From positions 1 through 31,400 of the IMG/VR virus record IMGVR_UViG_3300025102_000154: a stretch of DNA of 31,400 nucleotides; one strand, 5' to 3'. The translations under genes were made by a program, and so were the position numbers. The notes beneath the pieces were generated by a model that worked only from the letters and a program-made list of their open reading frames with translations, was not told the origin of the DNA and made no database searches. This DNA is from a virus. This document shows positions 8,734 to 16,339 of the stretch, piece after piece (the stretch's first letter is position 1; every line of letters starts with the position of its first letter).

Positions 8734-11700
8734 ATTTTTAAAGCATGGCTAACGAACATATCATAAATAATAATATAGTAATAAGCGGAAGCATATCCTC
8801 ATCAGTAGGATTTTTCGGAGATGGGTCAGGTCTTACAAGTATTACTTCTACTGCTGAATGGGATGGTAGTAGAAATGGAAATGCTAGTATTACTGGTTCG
8901 TTTGTAGTATCAGGCTCGAATGTAAGTGTAGACTTTTCTAACGCAGTTGCTGTAACTGGTTCATTTAGCGGTTCGATGGAAGGAAACGGATCAGGTTTAA
9001 CTAATCTAAATATTAATGGAGCTCAAGCTTCAGGAAGTATACTTTCAGGATCATTTTCAGGTTCATATATAGGAGATGGTAGCGGGCTTACAGGTTTAAG
9101 TAATTTCCCTTTTGCAGGGACTGCAGTCATTTCAGGCTCTTTGATAGTTAGCGGTGGTTTAGTAGATTTAACTAATTCAACAGCAATTTCAGGATCGTCT
9201 TTCAGCGGTTCTTTCTCGGGTGATGGATCTGGATTAACAGGTATTACTGCAGGAGAATGGGATGGTAGTAGGAATGGAGATTCAAGTATAACAGGATCAT
9301 TAGTAGTTTCTGGTTCTAGTCCTTCTATTTCGTTACTAGGAGAAACTACCATAGATAAAAATATTTTAATATCTAATAGAGGTCAATTATTAGATATATC
9401 AATAGGAAGCGGTTCGTTACCTAATTCAACCGTTTCTAGAAATACCTTAACTATCGGAGTAGCAGCAGGAGCTAGTTTAATTTCTGGATCTGAGAATGTA
9501 TACTTAGGTAATAACGCAGGTAAAAAAGGAGTAGGTACTAACGAAGATGTAGCTGTAGGAACAAATGCCTTGTGTAACAACACTGGATTAGAAATAGGAG
9601 ATTCTATTTGTAGCGGTAACACAGCGGTAGGGCATAATGCTATGAAAGTAGCTAATAATGCTAGACAAAACGTTGCATTAGGTTATCAAGCTCTATATGC
9701 AGGATCCCCAACCGCACAAGTTGCTATTGGTTATGATGCAGCAAGAATGGGTGCTGGTATTTACGGAGTATTTATTGGTTACCAAGCAGGAATTACTAAT
9801 CAGGGTAGTTATAATGTTGTAGTAGGATCTAAAGCTCTTACAGGAACTTCTAATAACTCGGTAGCTATCGGTAGATGTGCATTAGGATTTAAAACAGGCG
9901 TTTCTAATAACGTAGCTGTAGGTCATTTTGCAGGAAGGAAAGCAGATACTAATTCACGATGTAACGTATATATAGGGCATTGTGCTGGACCTGCAACATT
10001 AACTCAAGAAGATCATCAGCTATATATAGGAAATGCTGCTAGTGATAACTCAGGTTCACTAATAAGAGGAGATTTTAGAACCGGTCAATTAACGGTACAC
10101 AGTCAAGTATCTGCTTCGTTATTTAGCGGTTCATTCGTAGGAGATGGTTCTGGACTATCAGGAATATCAGGTGCTGGATTTCCATTTAATGGAGACGCTG
10201 TTATTACAGGTTCATTACTAGTTACTCAAAGTAATGCAGCATCTACATCAGTAACTATAGAAGGAGGCCATGTAATATTAACTCAAGTATCTTCTTCTTT
10301 AGATTTTGCAGGTGATACAGAAGCAGCAGCCGGAGGTGTACCTTTAGGAGGTATATATAGATCAGGTAACGTATTAGCAATCAGAATTCAATAAATTATG
10401 GCATTAAATTTAAATAGCAGTTTAATATTATCAGGATCACTTGAAATAACAGGTTCATTTGAAACTAGTGGTTCTTCAACTTTCAACGGTACCTTTATAG
10501 GAGACGGTTCATCGTTAACTAGAGTAACCGGTTCATGGGATGGAAATTTTAGCGGTAGCGCTGTAATGACCGGTTCTGTAGATATGACAGGATCTATATC
10601 AGCTACTTCTTTTTCAGGAGATGGTTCTTCTTTGACAGGAGTCACCGCAGAATTTGACGGTTCTCATACAGGTTCTGCTTCTTTTTCAGGTTCTTTAGAA
10701 ATACAGGGTAGAGTAACTCAAACAGGTTTAGGGGAAAGTACATATTTTGGAGATCAAGCAGGTGAAGATGACGATATAACTACTAATAAAAATACTGGTT
10801 TTGGATTTGCAGCTTTGAAAGAAAATACGGCAGGATGTAGAAATGTAGGTATAGGGCATAACGCTTTTAAAACTAATACTGGAGGTGATAGTAATACTGC
10901 AGTTGGTTTTGGAGCTTTAGCTTTAAATAATAACGGTGATAATAATGTTGCAATCGGAGCTAGCGCTCTAAGTAATGATAACTCAGGAGATGAAAATACT
11001 ATAGTAGGAGCAATGGCAGCAGTAGCAAACGATACAGGAGATAGAAATACTGCTCTTGGTTTCTGTGCCCTATTTGGTACCCATACAGGAAACTGTAATA
11101 CTGCTATAGGACACTGTGCTGGTAGATTTGCTACCGGAAGCTCAGCTGGTAATGTCTTTTTAGGACATATGGCAGGACCATCAGTTTTATCAGGAGATAT
11201 AAATAATAGATTATACATTAATAATACAACAGGTAGTGCATTAATAGAAGGAGATTTTTCTATAGATCAAGTTACTATAAACGGTAGTTTAACAGCCTCA
11301 GGAGTTTCTATTCCTGCTAGCAAGAATATAGTAATGACTGATACTTCTAAAATTATTATGGATAGTGATTTCCAAATATATAAAAATATAGGAAATAACT
11401 CTATAATACAAGAAGGTGGTTCAGGAGACTTGATGTTATTATCTAATAATGAAATAGAAATAAAATCCGGTGAAGCAGGTGAAACTTTTGCAAGATTTAC
11501 TAAAGATGCAGGTATAGAATTATATACCGATAATGTAAAAAAATTCGAAACAACTGCAGGTGGAGTAATAATTACTGGATCAATAACAGCTTCTGGTGAT
11601 ATTACAGGTAGTCAATTTATTCATGCAACCGAATTTGTAGCTTCAGGAGAAGATGCAAACTCAGGTTATACTTTTGGCACTTCAGGTAACAAACCTGATC

Positions 11701-11855
11701 TATTTGTAGTAAATAATATTCTTAATGTTGGTCAAGAAATTGCCCCAAAAGCTGGTATTAATTTAAATGCTAATGTTACAGCATCAGCTAACGTAAGTGC
11801 TAGTGGTAATATTACAGCAGCATCATTTACTGGTGATGGTACAGGTCTTACTAAT
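6991..11855 (+). repeat. Dispersed GDGSGLTG-coding repeats in three fibre genes
   Basis: About twelve copies of a ~24-base unit encoding G-D/N-G-S-G-L/I-T-G occur across the three fibre genes. Approximate starts are 6991, 7159, 8089, 8248, 8817, 8982, 9070, 9219, 10139, 10500, 10618 and 11831. They usually follow an SGSF-S/V-G strand and precede EWDGSRNG or FPFNGDAVITGS segments. Protein identity is higher than nucleotide identity. They separate shaft segments from beta-roll blocks and are potential sites of recombination between genes. Confidence 0.7.
8745..10394 (+). CDS. Tail fibre / YadA-like adhesin B
   Basis: 549 residues. It lacks the KGSALT docking motif and begins directly with shaft strands (VISGSISS). 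Five GDGSGLTG-type repeats are separated by EWDGSRNG..SITGS and FPFAGTAVISGS units. A YadA-head-like beta-roll (residues about 230-420: NVYLGNNAG, NTAVGHNAM, NVALGYQAL, NVAVGHFAG) ends in CNVYIGHCAGP, QLYIGN and LIRGDFRTGQL. The C-terminus ends GGVPLGGIYRSGNVLAIRIQ, an ending I recall from other phage fibre-like proteins. It is likely a fibre segment or tip that assembles with fibres A and C. Only four bases separate its stop from the next ATG, so co-translation is likely. Confidence 0.75.
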   Translation: MANEHIINNNIVISGSISSSVGFFGDGSGLTSITSTAEWDGSRNGNASITGSFVVSGSNVSVDFSNAVAVTGSFSGSMEGNGSGLTNLNINGAQASGSILSGSFSGSYIGDGSGLTGLSNFPFAGTAVISGSLIVSGGLVDLTNSTAISGSSFSGSFSGDGSGLTGITAGEWDGSRNGDSSITGSLVVSGSSPSISLLGETTIDKNILISNRGQLLDISIGSGSLPNSTVSRNTLTIGVAAGASLISGSENVYLGNNAGKKGVGTNEDVAVGTNALCNNTGLEIGDSICSGNTAVGHNAMKVANNARQNVALGYQALYAGSPTAQVAIGYDAARMGAGIYGVFIGYQAGITNQGSYNVVVGSKALTGTSNNSVAIGRCALGFKTGVSNNVAVGHFAGRKADTNSRCNVYIGHCAGPATLTQEDHQLYIGNAASDNSGSLIRGDFRTGQLTVHSQVSASLFSGSFVGDGSGLSGISGAGFPFNGDAVITGSLLVTQSNAASTSVTIEGGHVILTQVSSSLDFAGDTEAAAGGVPLGGIYRSGNVLAIRIQ

Positions 11856-12878
11856 GTAGGAGTTGATACTAAATTCCAAGTTTTTGTAACCGGTAGTAAC
11901 GGTACTTCTGGACTTGCAGATACTAGAATGCCTGCTACAGGTTCGAATACTATTGATCACCAACCATTTTCTAGCATACTAGGAGGTAGAACAAATAGTA
12001 TATCTGGTTCTTCTACTGAAGGAAATAGCGTTATAGCAGGTGGTCAAGGAAATGTAATAATAGGTTCTGGTGAATCAGTAATTGTTGGTGGAAATAATAA
12101 TAAGATAAGCGGATCTGCTGTATGTGCAGATTTTTGGAATTTTATTGGAGGAGGTCAAGGTAATGAAATTGCATACAGCGGTTCACTATTTGATTCTGGC
12201 TCAGGTGTAAATACCATTGCTGGTAAGTATGCTACGATAGTAGGAGGATCTAATAATAAAGCTCGAGGAATTTACACAGTTATAGGCGGGGGAGCTGCTA
12301 ATATTGCAGGTGGTACTTCGGTGATTGCCGGAGGATTTAAAAACTATGCAAATGCAGCCTACACTTCTCGAGCATTTATAGGCGGTGGCACGTGTAACTC
12401 AGCTTCAGCTTGTACTACAGTAATAGCAGGAGGTTCTTGTAATGAAGTACTGTCTCAATTTAGTGTTATAGGTGGAGGGTTAAATAACTGTATAGCTGCA
12501 TCATCTGGACAATCTGTTTTAGTAGGAGGGCAGTATAATACCGGTTCAGGAGATTGGAGTTTTGTAGGTGGAGGTCGTCTAAATGCGGCAGGTGGTAATT
12601 ATTCATCAGTTGTTGGTGGAAGGAGTAACATTGTTACGAAGGATTACACAGGTATATTAGGAGGATGTAATAATACAGTAGCTCATACAGGTTCGTTTGC
12701 AATTGGTAAAGATATTACATCAACAGCAGCTAATACTACATTTGTAAATAATTTCTACTCTACAGGTTCAAGTGGATTAAATAACGTAGTCATTTTAGCT
12801 AACTTACCTACTTCTGACCCATCTAACGCAGGTCAATTGTGGAATGATAGTGGAACATTAAAAGTATCTGCTGGATAA
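10398..12878 (+). CDS. Tail fibre / YadA-like adhesin C with two beta-roll blocks
   Basis: 826 residues. The N-terminal shaft has the same GDGSSLTG/SGSFETSG units as fibre B. A first beta-roll block (residues about 115-260: NTGFGFAAL, NVGIGHNAF, NTAVGFGAL, NTALGFCAL) ends in NVFLGHMAGP, RLYINN and LIEGDFSIDQ. A central coiled or mixed region (about 300-490) holds one more GDGTGLTN unit. A second, different beta-roll (about 540-780) uses VIAGG-, FIGGG- and VVGGRSN-type repeats. The C-terminus reads NLPTSDPSNAGQLWNDSG then TLKVSAG, a terminal segment I recall from other marine phage proteins. Expected role is host adhesion. It is the last gene before a promoter-like site and a change of gene class. 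Confidence 0.75.
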   Translation: MALNLNSSLILSGSLEITGSFETSGSSTFNGTFIGDGSSLTRVTGSWDGNFSGSAVMTGSVDMTGSISATSFSGDGSSLTGVTAEFDGSHTGSASFSGSLEIQGRVTQTGLGESTYFGDQAGEDDDITTNKNTGFGFAALKENTAGCRNVGIGHNAFKTNTGGDSNTAVGFGALALNNNGDNNVAIGASALSNDNSGDENTIVGAMAAVANDTGDRNTALGFCALFGTHTGNCNTAIGHCAGRFATGSSAGNVFLGHMAGPSVLSGDINNRLYINNTTGSALIEGDFSIDQVTINGSLTASGVSIPASKNIVMTDTSKIIMDSDFQIYKNIGNNSIIQEGGSGDLMLLSNNEIEIKSGEAGETFARFTKDAGIELYTDNVKKFETTAGGVIITGSITASGDITGSQFIHATEFVASGEDANSGYTFGTSGNKPDLFVVNNILNVGQEIAPKAGINLNANVTASANVSASGNITAASFTGDGTGLTNVGVDTKFQVFVTGSNGTSGLADTRMPATGSNTIDHQPFSSILGGRTNSISGSSTEGNSVIAGGQGNVIIGSGESVIVGGNNNKISGSAVCADFWNFIGGGQGNEIAYSGSLFDSGSGVNTIAGKYATIVGGSNNKARGIYTVIGGGAANIAGGTSVIAGGFKNYANAAYTSRAFIGGGTCNSASACTTVIAGGSCNEVLSQFSVIGGGLNNCIAASSGQSVLVGGQYNTGSGDWSFVGGGRLNAAGGNYSSVVGGRSNIVTKDYTGILGGCNNTVAHTGSFAIGKDITSTAANTTFVNNFYSTGSSGLNNVVILANLPTSDPSNAGQLWNDSGTLKVSAG

Positions 12879-12896
12879 AATAGTAATATGCTATAA

Positions 12897-12927
12897 GTTG
12901 TTAATTAATAATTTTTTAACTATATTA
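12897..12927 (+). promoter_or_regulatory. Candidate promoter GTTG-N20-TATATTA (site 1)
   Basis: GTTG at 12897-12900, exactly 20 bases, then TATATTA at 12921-12927, 25 bases before the ATG at 12953. The same pair with the same spacing occurs in two other intergenic gaps (16292 and 20809). It resembles the Bacteroidetes housekeeping layout (TTG at about -33 and a TA-rich -7 box). It would start the operon 12953-16292. Confidence 0.6.
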
Positions 12928-12952
12928 TATAAAACTAAATAAATTTTTAACT

Positions 12953-13267
12953 ATGATTCATAGATGGTATATAAATGATTTAACAAGGAATACAGCAGAC
13001 GGCCTGATAACAACTGCTTCTTACTACTGCAAAAGCAGAGAAGATGATATGTTTGCTGAAATAACATCAGGAGAGGTTAACCTACCTCCTAAAGAGGCTT
13101 CAGATGCAGATTTTGTACAGTACGAAAATTTAACTCAAGATACAGTATTAGGATGGATTACAGGTAGTTTAGATACAAACGCTATACAAACTGCTAATTC
13201 AGCTTCAGTGGCAGTAAAAATAGCAGAGTACAATGCTAGAACTGAGGCAATTGGACTTCCTTGGTAG
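12953..13267 (+). CDS. Small conserved phage protein, function unknown
   Basis: 104 residues. N-terminal beta strands (HRWYINDLTRNTADGLITTASYYCKS) are followed by a central acidic region, a motif LGWITGSLDTNAIQ and a C-terminal helix ending GLPW. Proteins of this size and layout, with a 'W.I..L' start and terminal tryptophan, are frequent next to fibre genes in T4-like marine phages. I recall no function for them. First gene after promoter-like site 1, 75 bases after the last fibre gene. Could be a fibre-associated accessory protein; that is a guess from position. Confidence 0.65.
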   Translation: MIHRWYINDLTRNTADGLITTASYYCKSREDDMFAEITSGEVNLPPKEASDADFVQYENLTQDTVLGWITGSLDTNAIQTANSASVAVKIAEYNARTEAIGLPW

Positions 13268-13288
13268 TCTATAAATTTAATTAATATT

Positions 13289-14164
13289 ATGGTTATATTC
13301 CACGTAGAAGGCGGTTTAGGCAAACATATTATGTCTACTGCTATTTTAAAAGTTATTGCAAAACAATACCCCGAATCAAAAATTAATGTAGTATGTTCTT
13401 ATCCTGAAGTTTTTAAACATAATCCTCTAGTTAATAACGTAACTGCAAACGGTCAGCATGGACCATATTACGAGACTTATATCAAGGGTAAAGAAGATAG
13501 CGTAAAAATTTTATTTTCAGACCCTTATACACATTCCGATTTTATTTTAGAACAGGATCATTTATTTAACATCTGGGCTAAGCAATGGGGTTTTACTTAC
13601 AACGGTGAAACACCTCAAATATACCTAACCGAATCAGAGGTAGAATATTTTAAACCGTTTTATAAGACTCCTAAACCTATTTTAGCGATACAACCTAACG
13701 GTGGACCTAGTAATTTAAATTATAATTACTCTTGGACTAGAGATATACCTGAACCTACAGTATTAAAGATAATAGAAGAATTTAAAAACGATTATACTAT
13801 AGTACATATTAAAAGAGAAAATCAAAAAGTATATCCCGATACCTTACATGCTTTGGATAATTTTAGAAGTATAGCCATACTACTACAATTAGCTTCAAAA
13901 AGATTACTAATAGACTCATTCACGCAGCATTTATCTGCTGCTTTTGACTTACCCTCTACAGTATGTTGGGTAACTACTAAACCTGAATGTTTTGGTTATG
14001 AAATGCATGATAATATTTTAGCAAATAAATTTACCTTAACTCCTTCATTTCCTAATAATTTATATCAGCCATTTAATTTAGCACAAGATGTTACTTCTTG
14101 TCCTTATAAAAATTTAGATGAGGTTTTCGATGTAGACAAAATTATTAATTCAATAAAAAAATGA
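13289..14164 (+). CDS. Glycosyltransferase family 9-like protein
   Basis: 291 residues. The N-terminus HVEGGLGKHIMSTAILKVIA (residues 4-23) followed by INVVC fits the first Rossmann domain of GT9/heptosyltransferase-like enzymes. The second half has ILAIQPNGG (about 130), then SIAILLQLASKRLLIDSFTQ and HLSAAFDLPSTVCW, which matches the GT9 C-terminal pattern of a D-S/G-..-H-..-A motif followed by a P..-V..W strand. The family transfers sugars from nucleotide-diphosphate donors. In a phage it could modify host surface glycan, DNA or virion protein; nothing here decides which. The stop overlaps the next ATG as ATGA (14161-14164). Confidence 0.65.
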   Translation: MVIFHVEGGLGKHIMSTAILKVIAKQYPESKINVVCSYPEVFKHNPLVNNVTANGQHGPYYETYIKGKEDSVKILFSDPYTHSDFILEQDHLFNIWAKQWGFTYNGETPQIYLTESEVEYFKPFYKTPKPILAIQPNGGPSNLNYNYSWTRDIPEPTVLKIIEEFKNDYTIVHIKRENQKVYPDTLHALDNFRSIAILLQLASKRLLIDSFTQHLSAAFDLPSTVCWVTTKPECFGYEMHDNILANKFTLTPSFPNNLYQPFNLAQDVTSCPYKNLDEVFDVDKIINSIKK

Positions 14165-14649
14165 TGGTAACAATGCCTGGCTGGACTTATAAAAATACTA
14201 TAATTACAGCTATAAACGATATGCCTAAAGGTACTTATGGATTTATTTACGAAACTACTCATAAACCTACAGGTAGAAAATATATAGGAAAAAAAGTACT
14301 ATATTTTGAACGTAATAAAAAATTAGGGAAAAAAGCATTACAAGCTTTAAAAGAAGAAAGGAAAGCAAAAGGAATAGGAGGAAGAGTACCACTCAAACAG
14401 AAAGTAGTTACCGAATCAGATTGGAAAGATTATTATGGTTCTCATAAAGATATACTAAACATATTAAAGAAAGGAGAACCTACTGATTTCGTTAGAAAAA
14501 TACTTTGTTTTGTTCCTAATAAAAAATTACTTACTTATTACGAGTGTAAATACCTATTTATAAATGAGGTATTAGAACAAGAAGATAGGTATATTAATGA
14601 TAATATCCTCGGTAAATTTTATAGAAAAGATTTTAATGAAACTAAGTAG
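14161..14649 (+). CDS. GIY-YIG nuclease-like protein (Seg-type family)
   Basis: 162 residues. It shows the GIY-YIG signature as YGFIY (26-30) and YIGKK (41-45), followed by a basic linker, SDWKDYYGSHKDI (around 95-107) and YYECKYLF (around 126-133) carrying the likely catalytic Glu. This layout is common in free-standing Seg-like putative endonucleases of T4-like marine phages. It starts by ATGA overlap with the glycosyltransferase gene and its 3' end overlaps the next gene by 14 bases, so it is embedded in the operon rather than inserted in a gap. No DNA-binding module beyond the nuclease core is evident. It might be a mobile element endonuclease or a DNA-processing enzyme of the phage. Confidence 0.75.
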   Translation: MMVTMPGWTYKNTIITAINDMPKGTYGFIYETTHKPTGRKYIGKKVLYFERNKKLGKKALQALKEERKAKGIGGRVPLKQKVVTESDWKDYYGSHKDILNILKKGEPTDFVRKILCFVPNKKLLTYYECKYLFINEVLEQEDRYINDNILGKFYRKDFNETK

Positions 14650-14941
14650 TATAATTCTTAACGAAGAAAATAGGTATAATGACGACGGGTATGACGAAGG
14701 AGATATTAAACTAATGGGTGATATGATTCTACCTACTGATAAAATGGTTGTCCTGCAAGCAGAAGAAGATACATACAACAGAGGACTACTAGTTACTAGT
14801 AATAAAGATAAAAGTTACGATGTAGCATATTGGGCAGATGATAAAACTAAACCTTACCCGATTGGGATAGAAATAGACGGTAAAGAAGTTGCAAAAGATG
14901 CTAAAATCGTTAAGTTCCTTTTCCACCCTGAAATGAAATAA
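14636..14941 (+). CDS. Small protein with capsid-targeting-like leader
   Basis: 101 residues. I place the start at ATG 14636, not the upstream in-frame ATG 14597, because the resulting N-terminus MKLSSIILNEEN matches the leader of the kinase at 15861 (MKLSQIILEG) and others in this region. It also gives the 14-base overlap seen elsewhere. The leader ends in an L-x-E motif of the type cut by the T4 prohead protease. The remainder is a small acidic beta-rich domain (DKMVVLQAEEDTYNRGLLV, YDVAYWADD, IVKFLFHPEM) that I do not recognise. Proposed to be an internal capsid protein; this rests on the leader similarity only. Confidence 0.7.
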   Translation: MKLSSIILNEENRYNDDGYDEGDIKLMGDMILPTDKMVVLQAEEDTYNRGLLVTSNKDKSYDVAYWADDKTKPYPIGIEIDGKEVAKDAKIVKFLFHPEMK

Positions 14942-14942
14942 T

Positions 14943-15491
14943 ATGATAAGAATAAAAAAATTAATAGGATTACCATCCTTACAGTACCATTTAGATAATA
15001 ACCTAACTTTAAAAGAAAATGTCTACCGCTATTCAAGCGATAGCTTTATACAATTATTTTCTGAAGCAAGAGATGCTTGGAGAGACGGTTATATACAGCT
15101 TAATGAAGAAGATGTTGATCTTATAGAAAATACCGACATAGGAGAATATGGAGTTTTTGAAGGCGAAAAAGTTCCTTTAGATCTTCCAATGGTAGGTGAA
15201 GCTGAATACAAAGGTAAAGATGTAGCATTGAATAAACCTAAGAGAGGTGGCCCTAAAAAGTTTTACGTTTATGTTAAAAACCCTAAAACAGGTAACGTTA
15301 AAAAAGTAAATTTCGGTGATAGTGGAAATTTATCCGTTAAACTTAATGAACCAGGAGCAAGAGCTTCATTTGCTGCAAGACATAAATGCGCACAGAAAAA
15401 AGATAAAACAAAACCTGGCTATTGGTCATGTAACATAGGTCGTTATTGGAAATCATTGGGAGGTTCTAAGAATTTTAGTGGATACTGGTAG
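14943..15491 (+). CDS. Conserved phage protein with SFAARHKC..GYWSC C-terminal motif
   Basis: 182 residues, starting one base after the preceding stop. The N-terminal half (about 1-65) is variable, acidic, and contains SFIQLFSEARDAW. After PMVGEAEYKG (around 80) comes a conserved domain: NKPKRGGPKKFYVYVKNP, VKKVNFGDSG, then RASFAARHKCAQKKDKTKPG and YWSCNIGRYWKSLG. I recall this C-terminal domain as frequent in T4-like marine phages and giant phage proteins, with no assigned function. The two Cys and several basic residues could bind metal or nucleic acid. The VGE-A junction before the conserved domain resembles a prohead-protease site, so the N-terminal part may be removed; this is inference. 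Confidence 0.75.
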   Translation: MIRIKKLIGLPSLQYHLDNNLTLKENVYRYSSDSFIQLFSEARDAWRDGYIQLNEEDVDLIENTDIGEYGVFEGEKVPLDLPMVGEAEYKGKDVALNKPKRGGPKKFYVYVKNPKTGNVKKVNFGDSGNLSVKLNEPGARASFAARHKCAQKKDKTKPGYWSCNIGRYWKSLGGSKNFSGYW

Positions 15492-15729
15492 ACCATATAT
15501 AGAAAAAGGGGAAATAAGAACCTTTAGTAAAGACCTTACTGAAGATGATCTAGTTTGGCATCGAGATAGAGAAGATCGTATTATCGAACCACTTCAAGAG
15601 ACTGATTGGAAATTTCAATACGATAATAATAAGCCGGAGAGTCTTAAGCGACTATTTATTAGAAAGGGTGTATACCATAGGTTGATAAAAGGCACCAAAG
15701 ATTTAAAATTAAAAATAATCAAATTATAA
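15478..15729 (+). CDS. Small cupin-like phage protein (GTG start)
   Basis: 83 residues, read from GTG 15478, which overlaps the previous gene by 14 bases, a spacing used repeatedly here. No in-frame ATG exists before the conserved part. The sequence DLVWHRDREDR, then TDWKFQYDNN and LFIRKGVYHRLIKGTKDL, matches from memory a small conserved protein of T4-like marine phages with a cupin-like pattern (H-x-D...PxxxxHxxxxG). The two His clusters could bind a metal. Function unknown. The next small ORF begins at the base after its stop. Confidence 0.65.
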   Translation: MDTGRPYIEKGEIRTFSKDLTEDDLVWHRDREDRIIEPLQETDWKFQYDNNKPESLKRLFIRKGVYHRLIKGTKDLKLKIIKL

Positions 15730-15864
15730 ATGGCAAGAATCATTCTCAATGATTATGTAGGTTCTAAAAGTAAAAAAAGACCCGGTGTTCATGCAAAAAG
15801 CAAAACATCTAAGTTAAAAAATAGTAGAAACTATAAAAAATCTTATAAAGGACAAGGTAGATGA
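15730..15864 (+). CDS. Very small basic conserved phage protein (44 aa)
   Basis: The ATG at 15730 directly follows the stop of the previous gene, and TGA at 15862-15864 overlaps the next ATG (ATGA). The product starts MARIILNDYVGSKSKKRPG and continues VHAKSKTSKLKNSRNYKKSY to KGQGR. It is extremely Lys/Ser/Arg-rich with almost no acidic residues. The GVHAK.K.SK...SRNYKK.Y.GQGR pattern is one I recall from other marine phage genomes. Coupling on both sides argues that it is real. The charge suggests nucleic acid or capsid-interior binding; role unknown. Confidence 0.7.
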   Translation: MARIILNDYVGSKSKKRPGVHAKSKTSKLKNSRNYKKSYKGQGR

Positions 15865-16292
15865 AACTTTCACAAATCATATTAGAGGGCCCGCTTCAAT
15901 ATGATCCTGATTTTAATCGCGAAATAGATAAAATACAAGATCAGGGAGGAAAATACCTAGGTTCAGGAGACTACGGCTCTGTCTACTTACTTAACGGAAA
16001 AGCTGTGAAAGTAACCACAGACTCTATAGAACTAGACCATGCTGAAAAAATTAAAGGTAAAAAAACTAATAATTTTGTTTATATTTTTAATGTAGAAAGA
16101 TTAAACGATAAATTAGGTATCATTACAATGGAGGTTATGGGGGAATACAAAGGAGATATTCCGGAAAAGTTTTTACAAAATCTAGAAAAAGAAGCACTTA
16201 ATTACGGCATTCCCCCTGATGAATTAGATATTAGACCAGATAATTTCATGGTGCATCCTAAATCCGGCAAAATAAAAATGACTGACGTATAG
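15861..16292 (+). CDS. Minimal protein kinase-like protein with capsid-targeting-like leader
   Basis: 143 residues. Leader MKLSQIILEG (1-10). The kinase N-lobe follows: glycine-rich loop YLGSGDYGSVY (32-42), AVKVT lysine (K50), hinge ITMEVM (88-93). A very short C-lobe then has a catalytic-loop-like DIRPDNFM (D123, N128) and a DFG-like TDV (D142) at the C-terminus. The protein ends right after this Asp, so it lacks the activation segment and the rest of the C-lobe. Whether it phosphorylates protein, acts on a small substrate, or is a pseudokinase cannot be told. The leader suggests packaging in the head and delivery with DNA, comparable in idea to T4 Alt. Last gene of its operon; a promoter-like site begins at its stop. 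Confidence 0.75.
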   Translation: MKLSQIILEGPLQYDPDFNREIDKIQDQGGKYLGSGDYGSVYLLNGKAVKVTTDSIELDHAEKIKGKKTNNFVYIFNVERLNDKLGIITMEVMGEYKGDIPEKFLQNLEKEALNYGIPPDELDIRPDNFMVHPKSGKIKMTDV

Positions 16293-16322
16293 TTGTTATT
16301 CTTAATATTTTTTCATATATTA
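16292..16322 (+). promoter_or_regulatory. Candidate promoter GTTG-N20-TATATTA (site 2)
   Basis: GTTG at 16292-16295, 20 bases, TATATTA at 16316-16322, 17 bases before the primase ATG at 16340. Spacing is identical to sites 1 and 3. The GTTG begins at the last base of the kinase stop codon. It would drive the operon 16340-20804. Confidence 0.6.
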
Positions 16323-16339
16323 ATATTTAACTATAAAGT

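Noticed and set aside
6991-10200. Regularly spaced similar units resembling a CRISPR array
   Set aside because: Units are imperfect, lie in frame in coding sequence and encode a known fibre repeat; spacers are not unique short sequences.
14597-14635. Upstream start for the small protein at 14636
   Set aside because: It would extend the overlap with the nuclease gene and hide the MKLSSIILNE leader shared with other genes.
14161-14649. The GIY-YIG gene as the mobility partner of the group I intron
   Set aside because: It lies 10 kb away, is embedded in an operon by overlaps, and belongs to a common free-standing phage family; nothing links the two.
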